Part shown: one piece after another, positions 45,780 through 56,133 of the stretch
Layout: every line of letters begins with the position of its first letter
Position numbering within the stretch: the stretch's first letter is position 1
Origin: Altererythrobacter sp. KTW20L
GTDB lineage: Bacteria; Pseudomonadota; Alphaproteobacteria; Sphingomonadales; Sphingomonadaceae
Length of the DNA: 64,000 bases
NCBI RefSeq assembly: GCF_023501975.1
Contig: NZ_JAMFLH010000002.1
Span: forward strand, 1 to 64,000
Reading direction: 5' to 3'
Notes under the pieces: generated by a model
The model's input: the letters and a program-made list of their open reading frames with translations, nothing else
Database searches by the model: none
Told to the model about the DNA's origin: nothing
Position numbers and translations under genes: made by a program

Positions 45780-46439
45780 ATGACCACGCAAGACGGGCTA
45801 ACCGCCGGCTGGACCCGTGAGCAGATGGCGCAGCGCGCCGCGCGCGAATTGCAGGACGGCTTCTACGTCAACCTCGGCATCGGCATCCCTACGCTGGTGG
45901 CCAACCACATTCCGCCGGGTGTGGAGGTGACGTTGCAGAGCGAGAACGGCATGCTCGGCATCGGCCCTTTCCCCTATGCGGATGAAGTCGATGCGGACCT
46001 GATCAATGCCGGCAAGCAGACCATCAGCGAACTGCCGCACTCTGCCTATTTCGACAGCGCGGCCAGCTTCGCCATGATCCGCGGCGGGCATATCGACCTC
46101 ACCGTACTGGGCGCGATGGAAGTGAGCGAGGGCGGCGACATCGCCAACTGGATGATCCCCGGCAAGATGGTCAAGGGCATGGGCGGCGCGATGGACCTGG
46201 TCGCGGGCGTGAAGAAGATAATCGTGGTGATGGAACACACCAGCAAGCACGGCGAACCCAAGTTCATCCCCCGGTGCACCCTGCCGCTGACTGGGCGCAA
46301 CGTGGTGGACATGATCATCACCGACCTGTGCGTATTCCAGCGGCCCGACCACGCCAGCCCGTTCCGCCTGGTCGAACTGGCACCGGGTGTCTCAGCCGAG
46401 GATGTGGCGGCGAAGACCAGCGCGCACTATGTGAGCTGA
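45780..46439 (+). CDS. scoB: 3-oxoacid CoA-transferase subunit B
   Basis: The 219-aa beta subunit. The catalytic glutamate lies in [10 protein letters not shown] near residue 53, and family blocks are [33 protein letters not shown] and [14 protein letters not shown] sits 12 bp before the ATG. With subunit A it moves CoA from succinyl-CoA to acetoacetate or a related 3-oxoacid. The two subunits are normally adjacent; here a lipoprotein gene separates them. Confidence 0.96.
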   Translation: MTTQDGLTAGWTREQMAQRAARELQDGFYVNLGIGIPTLVANHIPPGVEVTLQSENGMLGIGPFPYADEVDADLINAGKQTISELPHSAYFDSAASFAMIRGGHIDLTVLGAMEVSEGGDIANWMIPGKMVKGMGGAMDLVAGVKKIIVVMEHTSKHGEPKFIPRCTLPLTGRNVVDMIITDLCVFQRPDHASPFRLVELAPGVSAEDVAAKTSAHYVS

Positions 46440-46443
46440 GGGC

Positions 46444-47148
46444 ATGGCCCTCACCCTCCTCACCGCCAACCGCAACTATTCGAGCTGGAGCCTCAGGCCC
46501 TGGCTGCTGATGAAGGTCCTGGGCATTCCGTTCGAGGACCGTATCGAGCTGTTCGCCAAGCCCGCCAACTGGGCCGAGTTCCGCGCCTTCTCGCCCACCG
46601 GACAGGTGCCGGTGCTGATCGATGAGGACGCGCAAGGGGACCGCACCGTGTGGGATTCGCTCGGCATCGTGCTCTACCTGGCCGACCGCGACGACAGCAT
46701 CTGGCCGCAGGACGAGGACGCCCGCGCCTTTGCCATGTGTGCGGTGACAGAGATGCACGGCGGGTTTGCGGCCCTGCGCAACCAGTGCACGATGAATGTC
46801 GGCGTGCGGGTCAGGATGGCACCGCACGACGCCGCCCTGGCGCGCGACGTGGCGCGTATCCGCGAGCTGTTCGAGGAAGGGCTGGACCGTTTCGGCGGGC
46901 CGTGGCTGGCCGGGCCGGACTTCACCGCAGTGGACGCCTTCTATGCACCGGTTGCCTTCCGGGTGCGGACCTATGGCCTCGATGTCGGACGCGGGCAGGC
47001 CTGGGTCGATCACGTGCTCGCTCACCCGGCCATGCTGGAATGGGAAGCGGCGGCCTTGCAGGAGCCGTGGCGCGAGGAAAGCCACGAGGCGGAACTGGCG
47101 GCGGCGGGTTCGATTGTGGCGGATTACCGGATGGGAAGCAAAACATGA
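46444..47148 (+). CDS. Glutathione S-transferase family protein
   Basis: The 234-aa protein has an N-terminal thioredoxin-like GST domain with the catalytic-serine region NRNYSSWSLRPW, FSPTGQVPVLIDE (cis-proline), and VWDSLGIVLYLAD (glutathione-binding Ser). A helical C-terminal domain follows (FGGPWLAGPDFTAVDAFYAPV). This subclass of bacterial GSTs has no assigned substrate. It lies 4 bp after the scoB stop and overlaps the next gene by ATGA, so the five genes from scoA onward probably form one operon. Confidence 0.92.
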   Translation: MALTLLTANRNYSSWSLRPWLLMKVLGIPFEDRIELFAKPANWAEFRAFSPTGQVPVLIDEDAQGDRTVWDSLGIVLYLADRDDSIWPQDEDARAFAMCAVTEMHGGFAALRNQCTMNVGVRVRMAPHDAALARDVARIRELFEEGLDRFGGPWLAGPDFTAVDAFYAPVAFRVRTYGLDVGRGQAWVDHVLAHPAMLEWEAAALQEPWREESHEAELAAAGSIVADYRMGSKT

Positions 47149-47759
47149 CCGAAGATCGCAAGTCCCACTGGGAAGATGTCTACACCACCAAGGCCGATGA
47201 CAGTGTGAGCTGGTTCGAGGATAGCCCGGCCCTGTCGGTCAGTCTGATCACCCGGGCAGCGCCAGCACGCGGAGCGGCGATCGATATCGGCGGCGGTGGA
47301 TCGCGCATGCCCGAAGCCTTGCTGGACCTGGGCTTTACTGATGTTGCCTGCCTCGACCTGTCAGCCGCCGCGCTTGATGTGGCGCGGCAACGGATGGGTG
47401 AAGCGGCAGGACGGGTGCGCTGGATCGTGGCGGATATCGCCGCCTGGCAGCCCGATCGCCAATACGACCTATGGCACGATCGCGCGGTGTTCCATTTCCT
47501 CACCCGGCCCGAGGACCAGGCGCACTATGCCGCAGCAGTCGCCAAGGGTCTTGCGCCCGGCGGCATTGCCATCATCGGCACTTTCGCCCCGGACGGGCTG
47601 GAGCGGTGTTCGGGCCTGCCGGTCATGCGGCACGACGGGCATAGCCTGTCAGCCATCCTCGGCCCCGGCTTCACCCTGCTGTCCGAATTGCGACATGACC
47701 ATGTGACACCCGGCGGCATGGTCCAGAAATTCCAGTTCAGTACCTTTCGCAAGGACTAA
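47145..47759 (+). CDS. Class I SAM-dependent methyltransferase
   Basis: The 204-aa protein opens KSHWEDVYTTKADDSVSWFEDSP, a form seen in small bacterial methyltransferases. SAM motif I is AIDIGGGGSRMPEALLD, followed by ACLDLSAAALDVAR, YDLWHDRAVFHFLTRPEDQ and LAPGGIAIIGTFAPDG. The substrate is unknown. It starts at the ATG overlapping the GST stop (ATGA) and is the last gene of the operon. Confidence 0.88.
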   Translation: MTEDRKSHWEDVYTTKADDSVSWFEDSPALSVSLITRAAPARGAAIDIGGGGSRMPEALLDLGFTDVACLDLSAAALDVARQRMGEAAGRVRWIVADIAAWQPDRQYDLWHDRAVFHFLTRPEDQAHYAAAVAKGLAPGGIAIIGTFAPDGLERCSGLPVMRHDGHSLSAILGPGFTLLSELRHDHVTPGGMVQKFQFSTFRKD

Positions 47760-47769
47760 GCCGAGCCGC

Positions 47770-47814
47770 TTGACAGTCGTGCTTCCACCGCTTATTTCTG
47801 AAATTACAGAAATA
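47770..47814 (+). promoter_or_regulatory. Promoter and operator of the GbsR/MarR-family gene
   Basis: TTGACA (47770-47775), 17 bp, TATTTC (47793-47798). The -10 is part of a perfect palindrome TATTTCTG-N6-CAGAAATA (47793-47814). A near-copy precedes the next operon (48417-48436). The palindrome lies 10 bp before the regulator start, fitting autorepression. Confidence 0.8.
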
Positions 47815-47823
47815 GGATAAACG

Positions 47824-48369
47824 ATGCGACTCACCGATATCCCCGAGGCCCAGGCCTTCATCCTCCACTGGGGAGAGATGGGTAGCCATTGGGGAGTGAA
47901 CCGCTCGGTCAGCCAGGTCCATGCCCTGCTCTACCTGTCGGATCGCCCGCTCCATGCCGAGGAGATCTGCGATACGCTGGGCCTCGCCCGCTCCAATGTC
48001 TCGACTGCGCTCAAGGAATTGCAGGGTTATGGCATCGTCCGCCGCCAGCACGTGGCAGGCGACCGGCGCGACCATTTCGTTGCCGAACTGGACCTGTGGG
48101 ACATGCTGATGCGCATCAGCGCCGAGCGCAAGAAGCGCGAGATCGATCCGACCATCGCCGTCCTGGCCGAGCTGGCCGCCAAGCTGGAGCAGCGCGACGA
48201 CGTGCCTGCCCATGTGAAGGAACGGATCGGCCGGATGCACCAGTTCATCGGCACGCTGGCCCACTGGTACGACGATGTCCGCCGCCTGCCCAAATCTACC
48301 CTCGTCACCCTGATGAAGCTGGGCGGCCGCGTGGCGCGCCTGATCCCAGGCAAGGGTAACCCCAACTAG
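47824..48369 (+). CDS. GbsR/MarR-family transcriptional regulator
   Basis: The 181-aa protein has a winged-helix domain with SVSQVHALLYLSDRPLHAEEICDTLGLARSNVSTALKELQGYGIVRRQHVAGDRRDHF and a helical C-terminal dimerisation region. The pattern fits GbsR-type MarR relatives, which often respond to osmolytes or choline, but the ligand here is unknown. It is preceded by a promoter overlapped by a palindromic operator, and a second operator precedes the next gene, suggesting a small autoregulated circuit. Confidence 0.88.
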   Translation: MRLTDIPEAQAFILHWGEMGSHWGVNRSVSQVHALLYLSDRPLHAEEICDTLGLARSNVSTALKELQGYGIVRRQHVAGDRRDHFVAELDLWDMLMRISAERKKREIDPTIAVLAELAAKLEQRDDVPAHVKERIGRMHQFIGTLAHWYDDVRRLPKSTLVTLMKLGGRVARLIPGKGNPN

Positions 48370-48416
48370 CAGCCGCAAAGGAGACAACCCCGCCAAGGCA
48401 CACCCGCGACCATGAG

Positions 48417-48436
48417 TTTCTGTTTTTACCGAAATA
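48417..48436 (+). promoter_or_regulatory. Second copy of the GbsR-gene operator
   Basis: TTTCTG-N6-CCGAAATA matches the core of the palindrome at 47793-47814 (TTTCTG-N6-CAGAAATA) with one base change and identical spacing. It lies just before the ribosome-binding site of the gene at 48450. Confidence 0.7.
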
Positions 48437-48449
48437 ACAGGAGGACACG

Positions 48450-48824
48450 ATGCTGATCGAACTGAGCTATGCCACCTATCTCGCCGCAGCCCTGGGCATG
48501 ACCGTGTGGGTTGCCCGCACGCTGCGCACCAATGGCGAGATCTTCCTGATCGACTGCTTCGGCCATGACGAGAAGCTGGCGCGCAGCACCAACCACCTGC
48601 TGGTGACGGGGTTCTACCTCGTCAACATCGGCTTCATCCTGCTGGCGCTGCAACTGGGCCGCGAACCGCAAACCGCGCCCGAAGCAATCCGCTTCGTTGC
48701 CACCAAGGTCGGCCTTGCCGTGCTGGTGCTGGGCCTGTGGCACTTCTTCAACATGCACCTGATCGCGAAGTTCGGCCGCAAGGTGGGCCGCTGGCTGCGC
48801 GAGGCTGCGGTGCTGAACGGATAG
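48450..48824 (+). CDS. Uncharacterised membrane protein, likely target of the GbsR-like regulator
   Basis: The 124-aa protein has three predicted spans (YATYLAAALGMTVWVARTL, HLLVTGFYLVNIGFILLALQL, VATKVGLAVLVLGLWHFFNMHLI) and a basic C terminus. Short loops include TNGEIFLIDCFGHDEKLARSTNH. AGGAGG lies 6 bp before the ATG. I recognise no family. The operator just upstream matches the regulator's own, so the two genes are probably co-controlled. Confidence 0.8.
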   Translation: MLIELSYATYLAAALGMTVWVARTLRTNGEIFLIDCFGHDEKLARSTNHLLVTGFYLVNIGFILLALQLGREPQTAPEAIRFVATKVGLAVLVLGLWHFFNMHLIAKFGRKVGRWLREAAVLNG

Positions 48825-48883
48825 GCTTGGCAGCGCAGGGGGCGGGCTGCGGCTCGCCCGATGCGCGAATGATGGAAGTTCCA

Positions 48884-49357
48884 ATGGAAGACAACAGAGA
48901 CGGACTGGCAAGCGCAATCCTGTGGGGCGGCCTCGCCACTGCGGGTTGCTACATGGCAATGCTGTTTTTCCCGTTGGTGGTGGACGAGCTGCTTCTGGCC
49001 GTCACCGCTGCCGGGTTCGTTGGCCTTATTGCGTGGATCATCGGGACCATCTGCGTCGCCATCGGAATGGTTGTGATCGGCTTGCCGACAAGCTTCATCC
49101 TCCGCAAACTCGAATGCGAAGACCCCCTGGTCTATGGCCTCGCGGGCGCACTCGCCGGATTCCTCGTGCCTTGCCTGCTGGGTTTCATCCTTGAAAGAAC
49201 CATCAGCGAAGGAACCCTGTTCTTCGCCTTTCCCGGCCTTGTCGCCGGTGGAACTGCGGGCTTCGTCTGGGGCCGCGGGCTTCAACGGGCGGCTGATGAG
49301 GCCGAAGATGTTGAAGAGCTGATCGCGCATGATCGCGGGGAGCGCTGGCTGAGGTAA
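48884..49357 (+). CDS. Uncharacterised four-span membrane protein
   Basis: The 157-aa protein has about four hydrophobic helices (ILWGGLATAGCYMAMLFF, VVDELLLAVTAAGFVGLIAWIIGTICVAIGMVVIGL, GLAGALAGFLVPCLLGFIL, LFFAFPGLVAGGTAGFVWG) and an acidic C-terminal tail. I chose ATG 48884, preceded by GGAAG at 6 bp; in-frame ATGs at 48869 and 48872 are alternatives. No family is recognised. Confidence 0.7.
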   Translation: MEDNRDGLASAILWGGLATAGCYMAMLFFPLVVDELLLAVTAAGFVGLIAWIIGTICVAIGMVVIGLPTSFILRKLECEDPLVYGLAGALAGFLVPCLLGFILERTISEGTLFFAFPGLVAGGTAGFVWGRGLQRAADEAEDVEELIAHDRGERWLR

Positions 49358-49374
49358 GCAAGGCCCTTCTTTCC

Positions 49375-49433
49375 TTCGCGCCTTCGCGCCTTTGCGTGAC
49401 CAATAATCTCGCGCAAAGGCGCAAAGGCGCGAA
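49375..49433. repeat. Large hairpin repeat (TTCGCGCC type)
   Basis: Two 22-nt arms, 49375-49396 and 49412-49433, are reverse complements except for one position and are separated by 15 nt. Each arm is built from TTCGCGCCTT(T)GCGCC-like units. It may also act as a terminator-like structure, although there is no T-tract. Confidence 0.75.
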
Positions 49434-49989
49434 GAGGTGAGCCAACGCCCTTCCCAGACTTCAACCTCACCCCTTCCCCTGTCACCCCGGCCTTGTGCCG
49501 TGGCGAGGCGTGATCCCGTTTGCCTATAGAGAAGCTCCGTCATCCTGAACTCGTTTCAGGATCCATCGGGCAGCAGGCGCAGCGTTGGCAAACGGCAGGT
49601 CACCGTGCGGCACCGTTGGCGTCCTAGCCCCCGCTCCGTGCGGGCGGAGGAATGGATCCTGAAACAAGTTCAGGATGACGTATTGGGTTGGGGCACGCCC
49701 AAACACCTTTCCTACAACCCGCCCGTCATGGCAGGCCCGATCCCCAACCCGTCAAAGGACCACCCATGCGCCCGCCAGCCACCTGCAAGCCGGCGATTTC
49801 TCCCGGACCCCTGTCACTTTGTCCGCTCGCCGCCATCCATATGAATAACAACACAAACATACCCCCAAACGAAAGTGATACCCTGTCACTTGTGTCACCT
49901 TTGTCCGCCACTCCCCCCGCTGTTTTCGCTTCCACCCGCCGCGATGTTGCGCTCTAACCTGCAGCCTGGGAGTGGAGAGCCTCACAACA
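49434..49989. other. Repeat-rich gene-free stretch
   Basis: Apart from the inverted repeat at 49538-49680 no gene is visible between 49358 and 49990. The 3' part (about 49770-49910) is AT-richer and contains two versions of CTGTCACTT...TTTGTCCGC, possibly the promoter region of the MFS gene. Confidence 0.5.
49538..49680. repeat. Paired inverted repeat (GTCATCCTGAA type)
   Basis: A 29-nt arm at 49538-49566 matches the complement of 49652-49680 at 28 positions, separated by 85 nt. Arms contain TCATCCTGAAC and TTTCAGGATCCAT. This is the form of a dispersed palindromic repeat found between genes in this group. Confidence 0.8.
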
Positions 49990-51262
49990 ATGGACATGCG
50001 CAAGAGTTCGCCGTGGTTCGCGCTGATCGTGCTGGCCATGATCAGCACCGTCGGCTTCATCGACCGGATCGTGGTCAACGTACTGGTCGAGCCGATCAAG
50101 ACCGAATTCGGCCTGTCGGACAGCCAGGTTTCGCTGATGGGCGTGGCGTTCACCGTGCTCAATATCGGGCTGGCGCTGGTGGTGGCGCGGCAGGCGGAGC
50201 GGGTGCGGCGGCTGTCGTTGATCTCGTTCGGCACGCTGGCGTGGTCCGTCGCCACAGCGCTATGCGGCTGGGCGGGAAGCTGGATCCAGTTGCTGGTTGC
50301 CCGCATGGGCGTGGGCGTGGGCGAGGCGATCGGCCTGCCCAGCCTGCAATCGGTGATCTCCGACTATTTCCCCGCCAACAAACGCGGCATGGCGATCTCG
50401 GTTCTGATGCTGGCACCGGCCATGGGGGCGCTGATCGGCTTCATGGGGGGCGGCTGGATCGCGCAGGAATTCGGCTGGCGCGAGACCTTCCTGGTCGCCG
50501 CCGTGCCCGGCATTGTGCTCGCCGTGGTCGCCTGGTTGTGGGTGGCAGAACCCCGGCGCGGGGCGCACGATGCCGTGGCCGCCGATGACGAAACCGTGCC
50601 GCCGGTCAGCGCGGTGCTGAAGCGCCTGTTCGCCCTGCCCTCGGCGCGCCAGTTCGTGATCGCTTCGGCCTTTGCCGCCATGCTGGGCTTCGGGGTGAAT
50701 TACTTCTTCACCTCGCTGATGATCCGCAAGTTCGACCTGGGGCTGGGCGAGGCCGGGATGTATGCCGGGCTGATCGCCAGCGCGCCTGCCGCCCTGTCGG
50801 TCATCATGCAGGGCATGCTGGGGGACAGGCTGGGCGAGAAGAACCCCGCCGCCTATGGCCTGATCCCGGCGGTCTGCCTGCTGATCGGCGGGCCGCTCTA
50901 TGTCGTGGCGATCATGCAGGACGATCTGGTGCCGCTGCTGGTGCTGGTGAGCGTGGCGACCTTTTTGAACTTCGGCTACCTCGGCATCACCTATGCCGCG
51001 CTGCAGAACCTGATGCATCCGCGCATGCGGGCGACCTGTTCGGCCGTGCTCAACGTGGTCTATGGCGTGGCAAGCGCGCTGGGGCCGATCCTGGTTGGCC
51101 TGTTGAGCGACAGCTTCGCAGAGAGCCGGGGCGAAGTGGGCGGGCTGGCCATAGCCATGGCGATTACCGGCGCGCTCTATTTCTGGGCCGGGGTGCACTA
51201 CCTGCTGGCAGCGCGGCGCTATGGCGCCGACCTGGCTTCCACCCGGTCGGCGCCTGTGCAGG

Positions 51263-51282
<20 letters not shown>
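49990..51282 (+). CDS. MFS transporter
   Basis: A 430-aa major facilitator with 12 predicted spans. Its first half contains [30 protein letters not shown] and the conserved loop after span 2 is [14 protein letters not shown]. Sphingomonads use this subtype, related to spinster/hexuronate-like transporters, for organic anions, but the substrate is not readable. GGAGAG precedes ATG 49990 by 10 bp; a GTG at 49972 is alternative. Its 3' end overlaps that of metK by 20 bp (convergent). Confidence 0.88.
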
Positions 51283-52468
<1,186 letters not shown>

Positions 52469-52517
52469 GGTGGTCGGCTGCCCCCTTGGGAGTGTTGAGG
52501 TAAACTGCGTAGTGGGT

Positions 52518-54146
52518 CTATCGACGACTTTGCCGCATTGCAACAAAAGCGAGAAGCAGGAACAGGAAAGCCCAGCCAAGGGCAAGTGCATTGCCGGTGC
52601 GGGCAAACAGCGTCGAAGGCGCGGCTGGCGGCACGACTGCATCGATGCGGCCCGCCTCGTGCATCGGCAGCATGTGCCGGACCACGCCGCGCGCGTCGAT
52701 GATGCCGGATATGCCGGTGGTGGTGGAGCGCAGGACCGGCAGCCCTTCCTCGATTGCCCGCATCCGGCTTTGGGCGAAATGCTGCGGTGGCCCTGCCGCG
52801 CCGAACCAGCCATCGTTCGACCCGGTGTAGATATAGTCGGGCCGCGCAGCCCGGTCGGTCACCTGGCCGGAGAAGATGATCTCGTAGCACACCTGGATCC
52901 CCGCCTGGCCATAGTCCCCCAGGTCGAGCGTCTGCGGTCCCGGCCCCGGCAGGAAATCTACGGCGCCCGGCACCAGCCGGCTGAGGCCCAGCGGTTCGAG
53001 CAGCCAGCGCATCGGCAGGTATTCGCCGTAAGGCACCAGATGCGCCTTGGAATAGATCGCGCGGATTTCGCCATCGTCGCCCAGCGCCAACACTGAATTG
53101 TAAGCGCCCGCCAACCGACCCTCGTCATTGATCTCCAGCCGCTGGCCACCGGTCAGCAGCAGGCTGTCCGGGCCAATGGTGCGGGCCAGCAGTGCGCGGG
53201 CAAAGGCCGGGCTGCCGAGCGTTGTGGTGCGATCATAATAGCGTTGCGGATAGCCGTCCTCGAGGTAGTCGGCCATGCCCGACTCTGGCCACAACACCAG
53301 CCGCGGCCCCTCCTGCCCTGCCAGCCGATGCGAACGTTGCAGCAGGCGCACGAGGTTGGCCTCGTAGAACAGCGGATCGTTGATGCGCGGCTGGCGGATA
53401 TCGGGCTGGACCAGCGTGACCGCCAGCGTCCCATCCTCGCCCTCGCCCGCAGGCCAGTGCATTCCGGCGACCAGCAGCAGGCCGCCAAGCACGCCCGCCA
53501 CCACCCGCCGTTCTAGCAGGGCGGCGACCCAACCTGCGGCAAGCAGCACGGCAAGGCCCGACAGGGCATAGGTTCCCATCCATGGCGCCAGCGCAGCAAG
53601 GCCGGGCCGGTCCATCGGGCCCAGCAGGACCATTCCAAAGGGGTTCCACGAATAGCCGGTGAAGACCCAGCTCCGCAGCCATTCGGCCACGATCCACATG
53701 GCGGCAAAGGCCAGCGCCATCGCTGTTCCGCGAACCCCTCGGGTAACTGCTCGCGCGGCCCCGGCGGCCAGCGCGGGATAGATGCCGAGATAGACCGCGA
53801 TCAGCGGCACCGCCGCCCAGCCGAGCACGGCGGGCATGTTCGCCTGGTAGGTGAAGGCCGTCGCGATCCAGCTGTTGCCGAGGGTGAAATGACCGAGGCC
53901 AAACAGCCAGCCGAGCCATAGCGCCTGCTTCCAGCTGCGGGTGGCGGGGAGCAGGGCGGCAAACAGTCCCATCGCCAGCAGGGCAAGCGGCCACAGACCG
54001 ATGGGCTGGAATCCGGTAGCGGCAACCACGCCCAGGCCGAGGGAGGCCAGCGCGGCGCGGCGCGGCATCGTGGCCGGATCGGGCAGCAGCGCTCTTATCG
54101 CGGCAGGGCGGATGGCAACGGGGCTGGCGGAAGGAAGTGCGGCCAT
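52518..54146 (-). CDS. lnt: Apolipoprotein N-acyltransferase
   Basis: The 542-aa inner-membrane enzyme adds the third acyl chain to lipoproteins. The N-terminal half holds about six spans. The nitrilase-like domain carries the catalytic triad: Glu in WPESGMADY near residue 285, Lys in [14 protein letters not shown] near 363, and Cys in CYEIIF near 420. A final C-terminal span ([17 protein letters not shown]) completes the fold. It supports the many lipoproteins in this window. It is 14 bp after the DUF4167 gene on the same strand. Confidence 0.97.
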   Translation of the reverse strand: MAALPSASPVAIRPAAIRALLPDPATMPRRAALASLGLGVVAATGFQPIGLWPLALLAMGLFAALLPATRSWKQALWLGWLFGLGHFTLGNSWIATAFTYQANMPAVLGWAAVPLIAVYLGIYPALAAGAARAVTRGVRGTAMALAFAAMWIVAEWLRSWVFTGYSWNPFGMVLLGPMDRPGLAALAPWMGTYALSGLAVLLAAGWVAALLERRVVAGVLGGLLLVAGMHWPAGEGEDGTLAVTLVQPDIRQPRINDPLFYEANLVRLLQRSHRLAGQEGPRLVLWPESGMADYLEDGYPQRYYDRTTTLGSPAFARALLARTIGPDSLLLTGGQRLEINDEGRLAGAYNSVLALGDDGEIRAIYSKAHLVPYGEYLPMRWLLEPLGLSRLVPGAVDFLPGPGPQTLDLGDYGQAGIQVCYEIIFSGQVTDRAARPDYIYTGSNDGWFGAAGPPQHFAQSRMRAIEEGLPVLRSTTTGISGIIDARGVVRHMLPMHEAGRIDAVVPPAAPSTLFARTGNALALGWAFLFLLLAFVAMRQSRR

Positions 54147-54160
54147 CGCGCGCTATGCGA

Positions 54161-55072
54161 TCAATCGACCGCTGCGAGTTCCTCTTCATCGCCCGAGCGG
54201 GCGCGCGGCATCTTCAGCCGGCGGCGTGGCTTTTCGGCGCTATCGTCCGATGCCTCATCACCACGCGGAGCGGGTGCATCTTCCGCAGGCTCGCTCTTGC
54301 TGCGGGCAATCGAGGGCGGGAGCAGCGAGGGATTGAAGCCCGCGTCGCCGCTGTCTGCTGTATCGTCATCAACCGGCTTGCGGGCGCGGGTCTTGCGGCG
54401 CGGCTTGCCCGAGAACGGGTTGTCGCCCTGGTCCTCGTCACCCTCGGCACCGGGCCGAACCTCGAACACGGCTTCGGCGGGAGGAGTATCGGCGCGTTGT
54501 TCGGCCTGCTGGTCATTGCGCGTGTCCTTGCGCGGACGGCGTTCCGGACGGCGTTCGCTGCGGGGCTCGCGCTGTTCGGAGCGGTTCTCGCTCTCGCCGC
54601 GATTATCACCCCTGCTCTCGCCCCGATCCTCGCCATCATCGTCCGAAGTTTCGTTGCGACGCGGCTGCTGTTGCTGGCGGTTCCGCCCCTCATCGCGACG
54701 CGGCTCGTCACGGCGGGATTCTTCCCGGCGACTCTCGCCCTGCTGCTGGTCTTCGCGATCATCGTCGTCGTCGCCATCATAGCCACTCTGTTCGCGGCCC
54801 TGCTGCGGGCGGCCATCGTCCTTGGTGGCGCGGCCATCGGCGATGACGCGGAAGTAGTGATCGGCGAACTGCAGGTAATATTCGGTCTGCACCCGGTCAT
54901 CGTTGAGCTGGGCTTCCTGCGCCAGCTTGCGATATTTCTCCAGCATCTGCGGCGCATTGCCGCGCGCGCGGCTGTCGATCCGGTTGCCCTGGTTCCCGCC
55001 GCCGCTGTTGCCGCTACGATTGTTACCGCGGCCACGCCGACGGTTGTTGTTGTTATTGCGTTGGTTGTTCAA
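54161..55072 (-). CDS. DUF4167 domain protein, RNA-binding-like
   Basis: About 303 aa. An Asn/Arg/Gly-rich N terminus (NNQRNNNNNRRRGRGNN) leads into the DUF4167 core (LEKYRKLAQEAQLNDDRVQTEYYLQFADHYFRV), then a long disordered Glu/Arg/Gln/Asp-rich tail. Family members begin MNN..., which here corresponds to a TTG start at 55072 with AAGGA 11 bp upstream. An upstream ATG at 55126 would add 18 atypical residues. The function is unknown; composition suggests nucleic-acid binding. It is conserved next to prmC-prfA in alphaproteobacteria. Confidence 0.85.
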   Translation of the reverse strand: MNNQRNNNNNRRRGRGNNRSGNSGGGNQGNRIDSRARGNAPQMLEKYRKLAQEAQLNDDRVQTEYYLQFADHYFRVIADGRATKDDGRPQQGREQSGYDGDDDDDREDQQQGESRREESRRDEPRRDEGRNRQQQQPRRNETSDDDGEDRGESRGDNRGESENRSEQREPRSERRPERRPRKDTRNDQQAEQRADTPPAEAVFEVRPGAEGDEDQGDNPFSGKPRRKTRARKPVDDDTADSGDAGFNPSLLPPSIARSKSEPAEDAPAPRGDEASDDSAEKPRRRLKMPRARSGDEEELAAVD

Positions 55073-55307
55073 AGGAAATCCGTTTCCTTGATTGGGACCG
55101 GCAAGGCATTGTCGCCCCGGTCGCATGACCCCTCGTCACAGCGCGTCTTGCGCTTGTGGCTTCTCCGATCTGTGCCAAGCAAAGGACGTTGATCGCCACT
55201 TACAGAGCAAATTTAGGAGTTAGACCGCTGTGCCGGCAAAGTGCCTTGCGCCGCTGGTCTGGATTTGAGGTAGCTACTCGAAAAAGGTTTGCCAAGTGCT
55301 AATGTCA

Positions 55308-56132
55308 TTATTGCCGCAGGATCAAGGCCCGCGGCCTTCCGCCCAGATCGCGGCGGCAACTTGCTGAAAAGCCGCAGGACGCCGCGATGGCCGAGACTGG
55401 TTCGGCTTGGCTCGCCCCGATTTCCAGCACCGCCACGCCACCGGCGTTGAGCAGGGCGGGAAGCTGCGGGATGAGCACGCGGTAGTCGTCGAGACCCTCG
55501 GGCCCGGCAAACAGCGCGCTGGAGGGTTCATGGTCGCGCACGCTGGCTTCGAGCGGGGCGTCGTCCTCCACATAAGGCGGGTTGGCGAGAATCAGGTCGA
55601 AGGTGCCCAGGCCCACGTCCCAGCCAGGTTGCGTCCAGTTGCGCTGGAGCATCTGCACCCGACCGTCCAGATCGAGCGCCACCGAATTGGTCCGCGCCAC
55701 GTGCAATGCAGCGTGTGAAGCATCGATGCCCACCCCTCGCGCTTCAGGCATTTCGTGCAATACGGCCAGCAGCAGCGCGCCCGAGCCGGTGCCGCAATCA
55801 AGGACAGCCAGCGCGGCAGGGCAGGCTTCAAGCGCGGCATCGACCACGCATTCGCTATCGGAGCGCGGGATGAGGACGGCGGAATTGACAGCGAGGTCAA
55901 GCCCGCGAAACTCCTGTTTGCCGAGGATATAGGCCACCGGCTCATGCTCCGCCCGGCGGTCCACCAGAGCGGCGAAACTCTCCGGTTCCCCCTCGCCCAT
56001 GTGGTGCAGCAACAGGTCCGAGCGGGTGCAGCCGAGGGCATGGGCCATCAGCAGTTCGGCATCGAGGCGGGCGGTATCGCTGCTGGCCGACAACCGCCCG
56101 GCTGCCACGCGCAGGGCTTCGGCGATGCTCAA
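55308..56132 (-). CDS. prmC: Peptide chain release factor glutamine methyltransferase
   Basis: Methylates the GGQ glutamine of RF1 and RF2. The 274-aa protein has SAM motif LDCGTGSGALLLAVL and the catalytic NPPYVE. The N-terminal helical domain (LDAELLMAHALGC, EPVAYILGKQEF) is typical. It starts with TTG at 56132, one base after the prfA stop (TGAATTG), so translation is coupled to that of its substrate. Confidence 0.96.
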   Translation of the reverse strand: MSIAEALRVAAGRLSASSDTARLDAELLMAHALGCTRSDLLLHHMGEGEPESFAALVDRRAEHEPVAYILGKQEFRGLDLAVNSAVLIPRSDSECVVDAALEACPAALAVLDCGTGSGALLLAVLHEMPEARGVGIDASHAALHVARTNSVALDLDGRVQMLQRNWTQPGWDVGLGTFDLILANPPYVEDDAPLEASVRDHEPSSALFAGPEGLDDYRVLIPQLPALLNAGGVAVLEIGASQAEPVSAIAASCGFSASCRRDLGGRPRALILRQ

Positions 56133-56133
56133 T

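Noticed and set aside
52469..52517. SAM-binding riboswitch upstream of metK
   Set aside because: The gap from lnt is 49 bp and I could not fit any known SAM or SAM/SAH riboswitch consensus.
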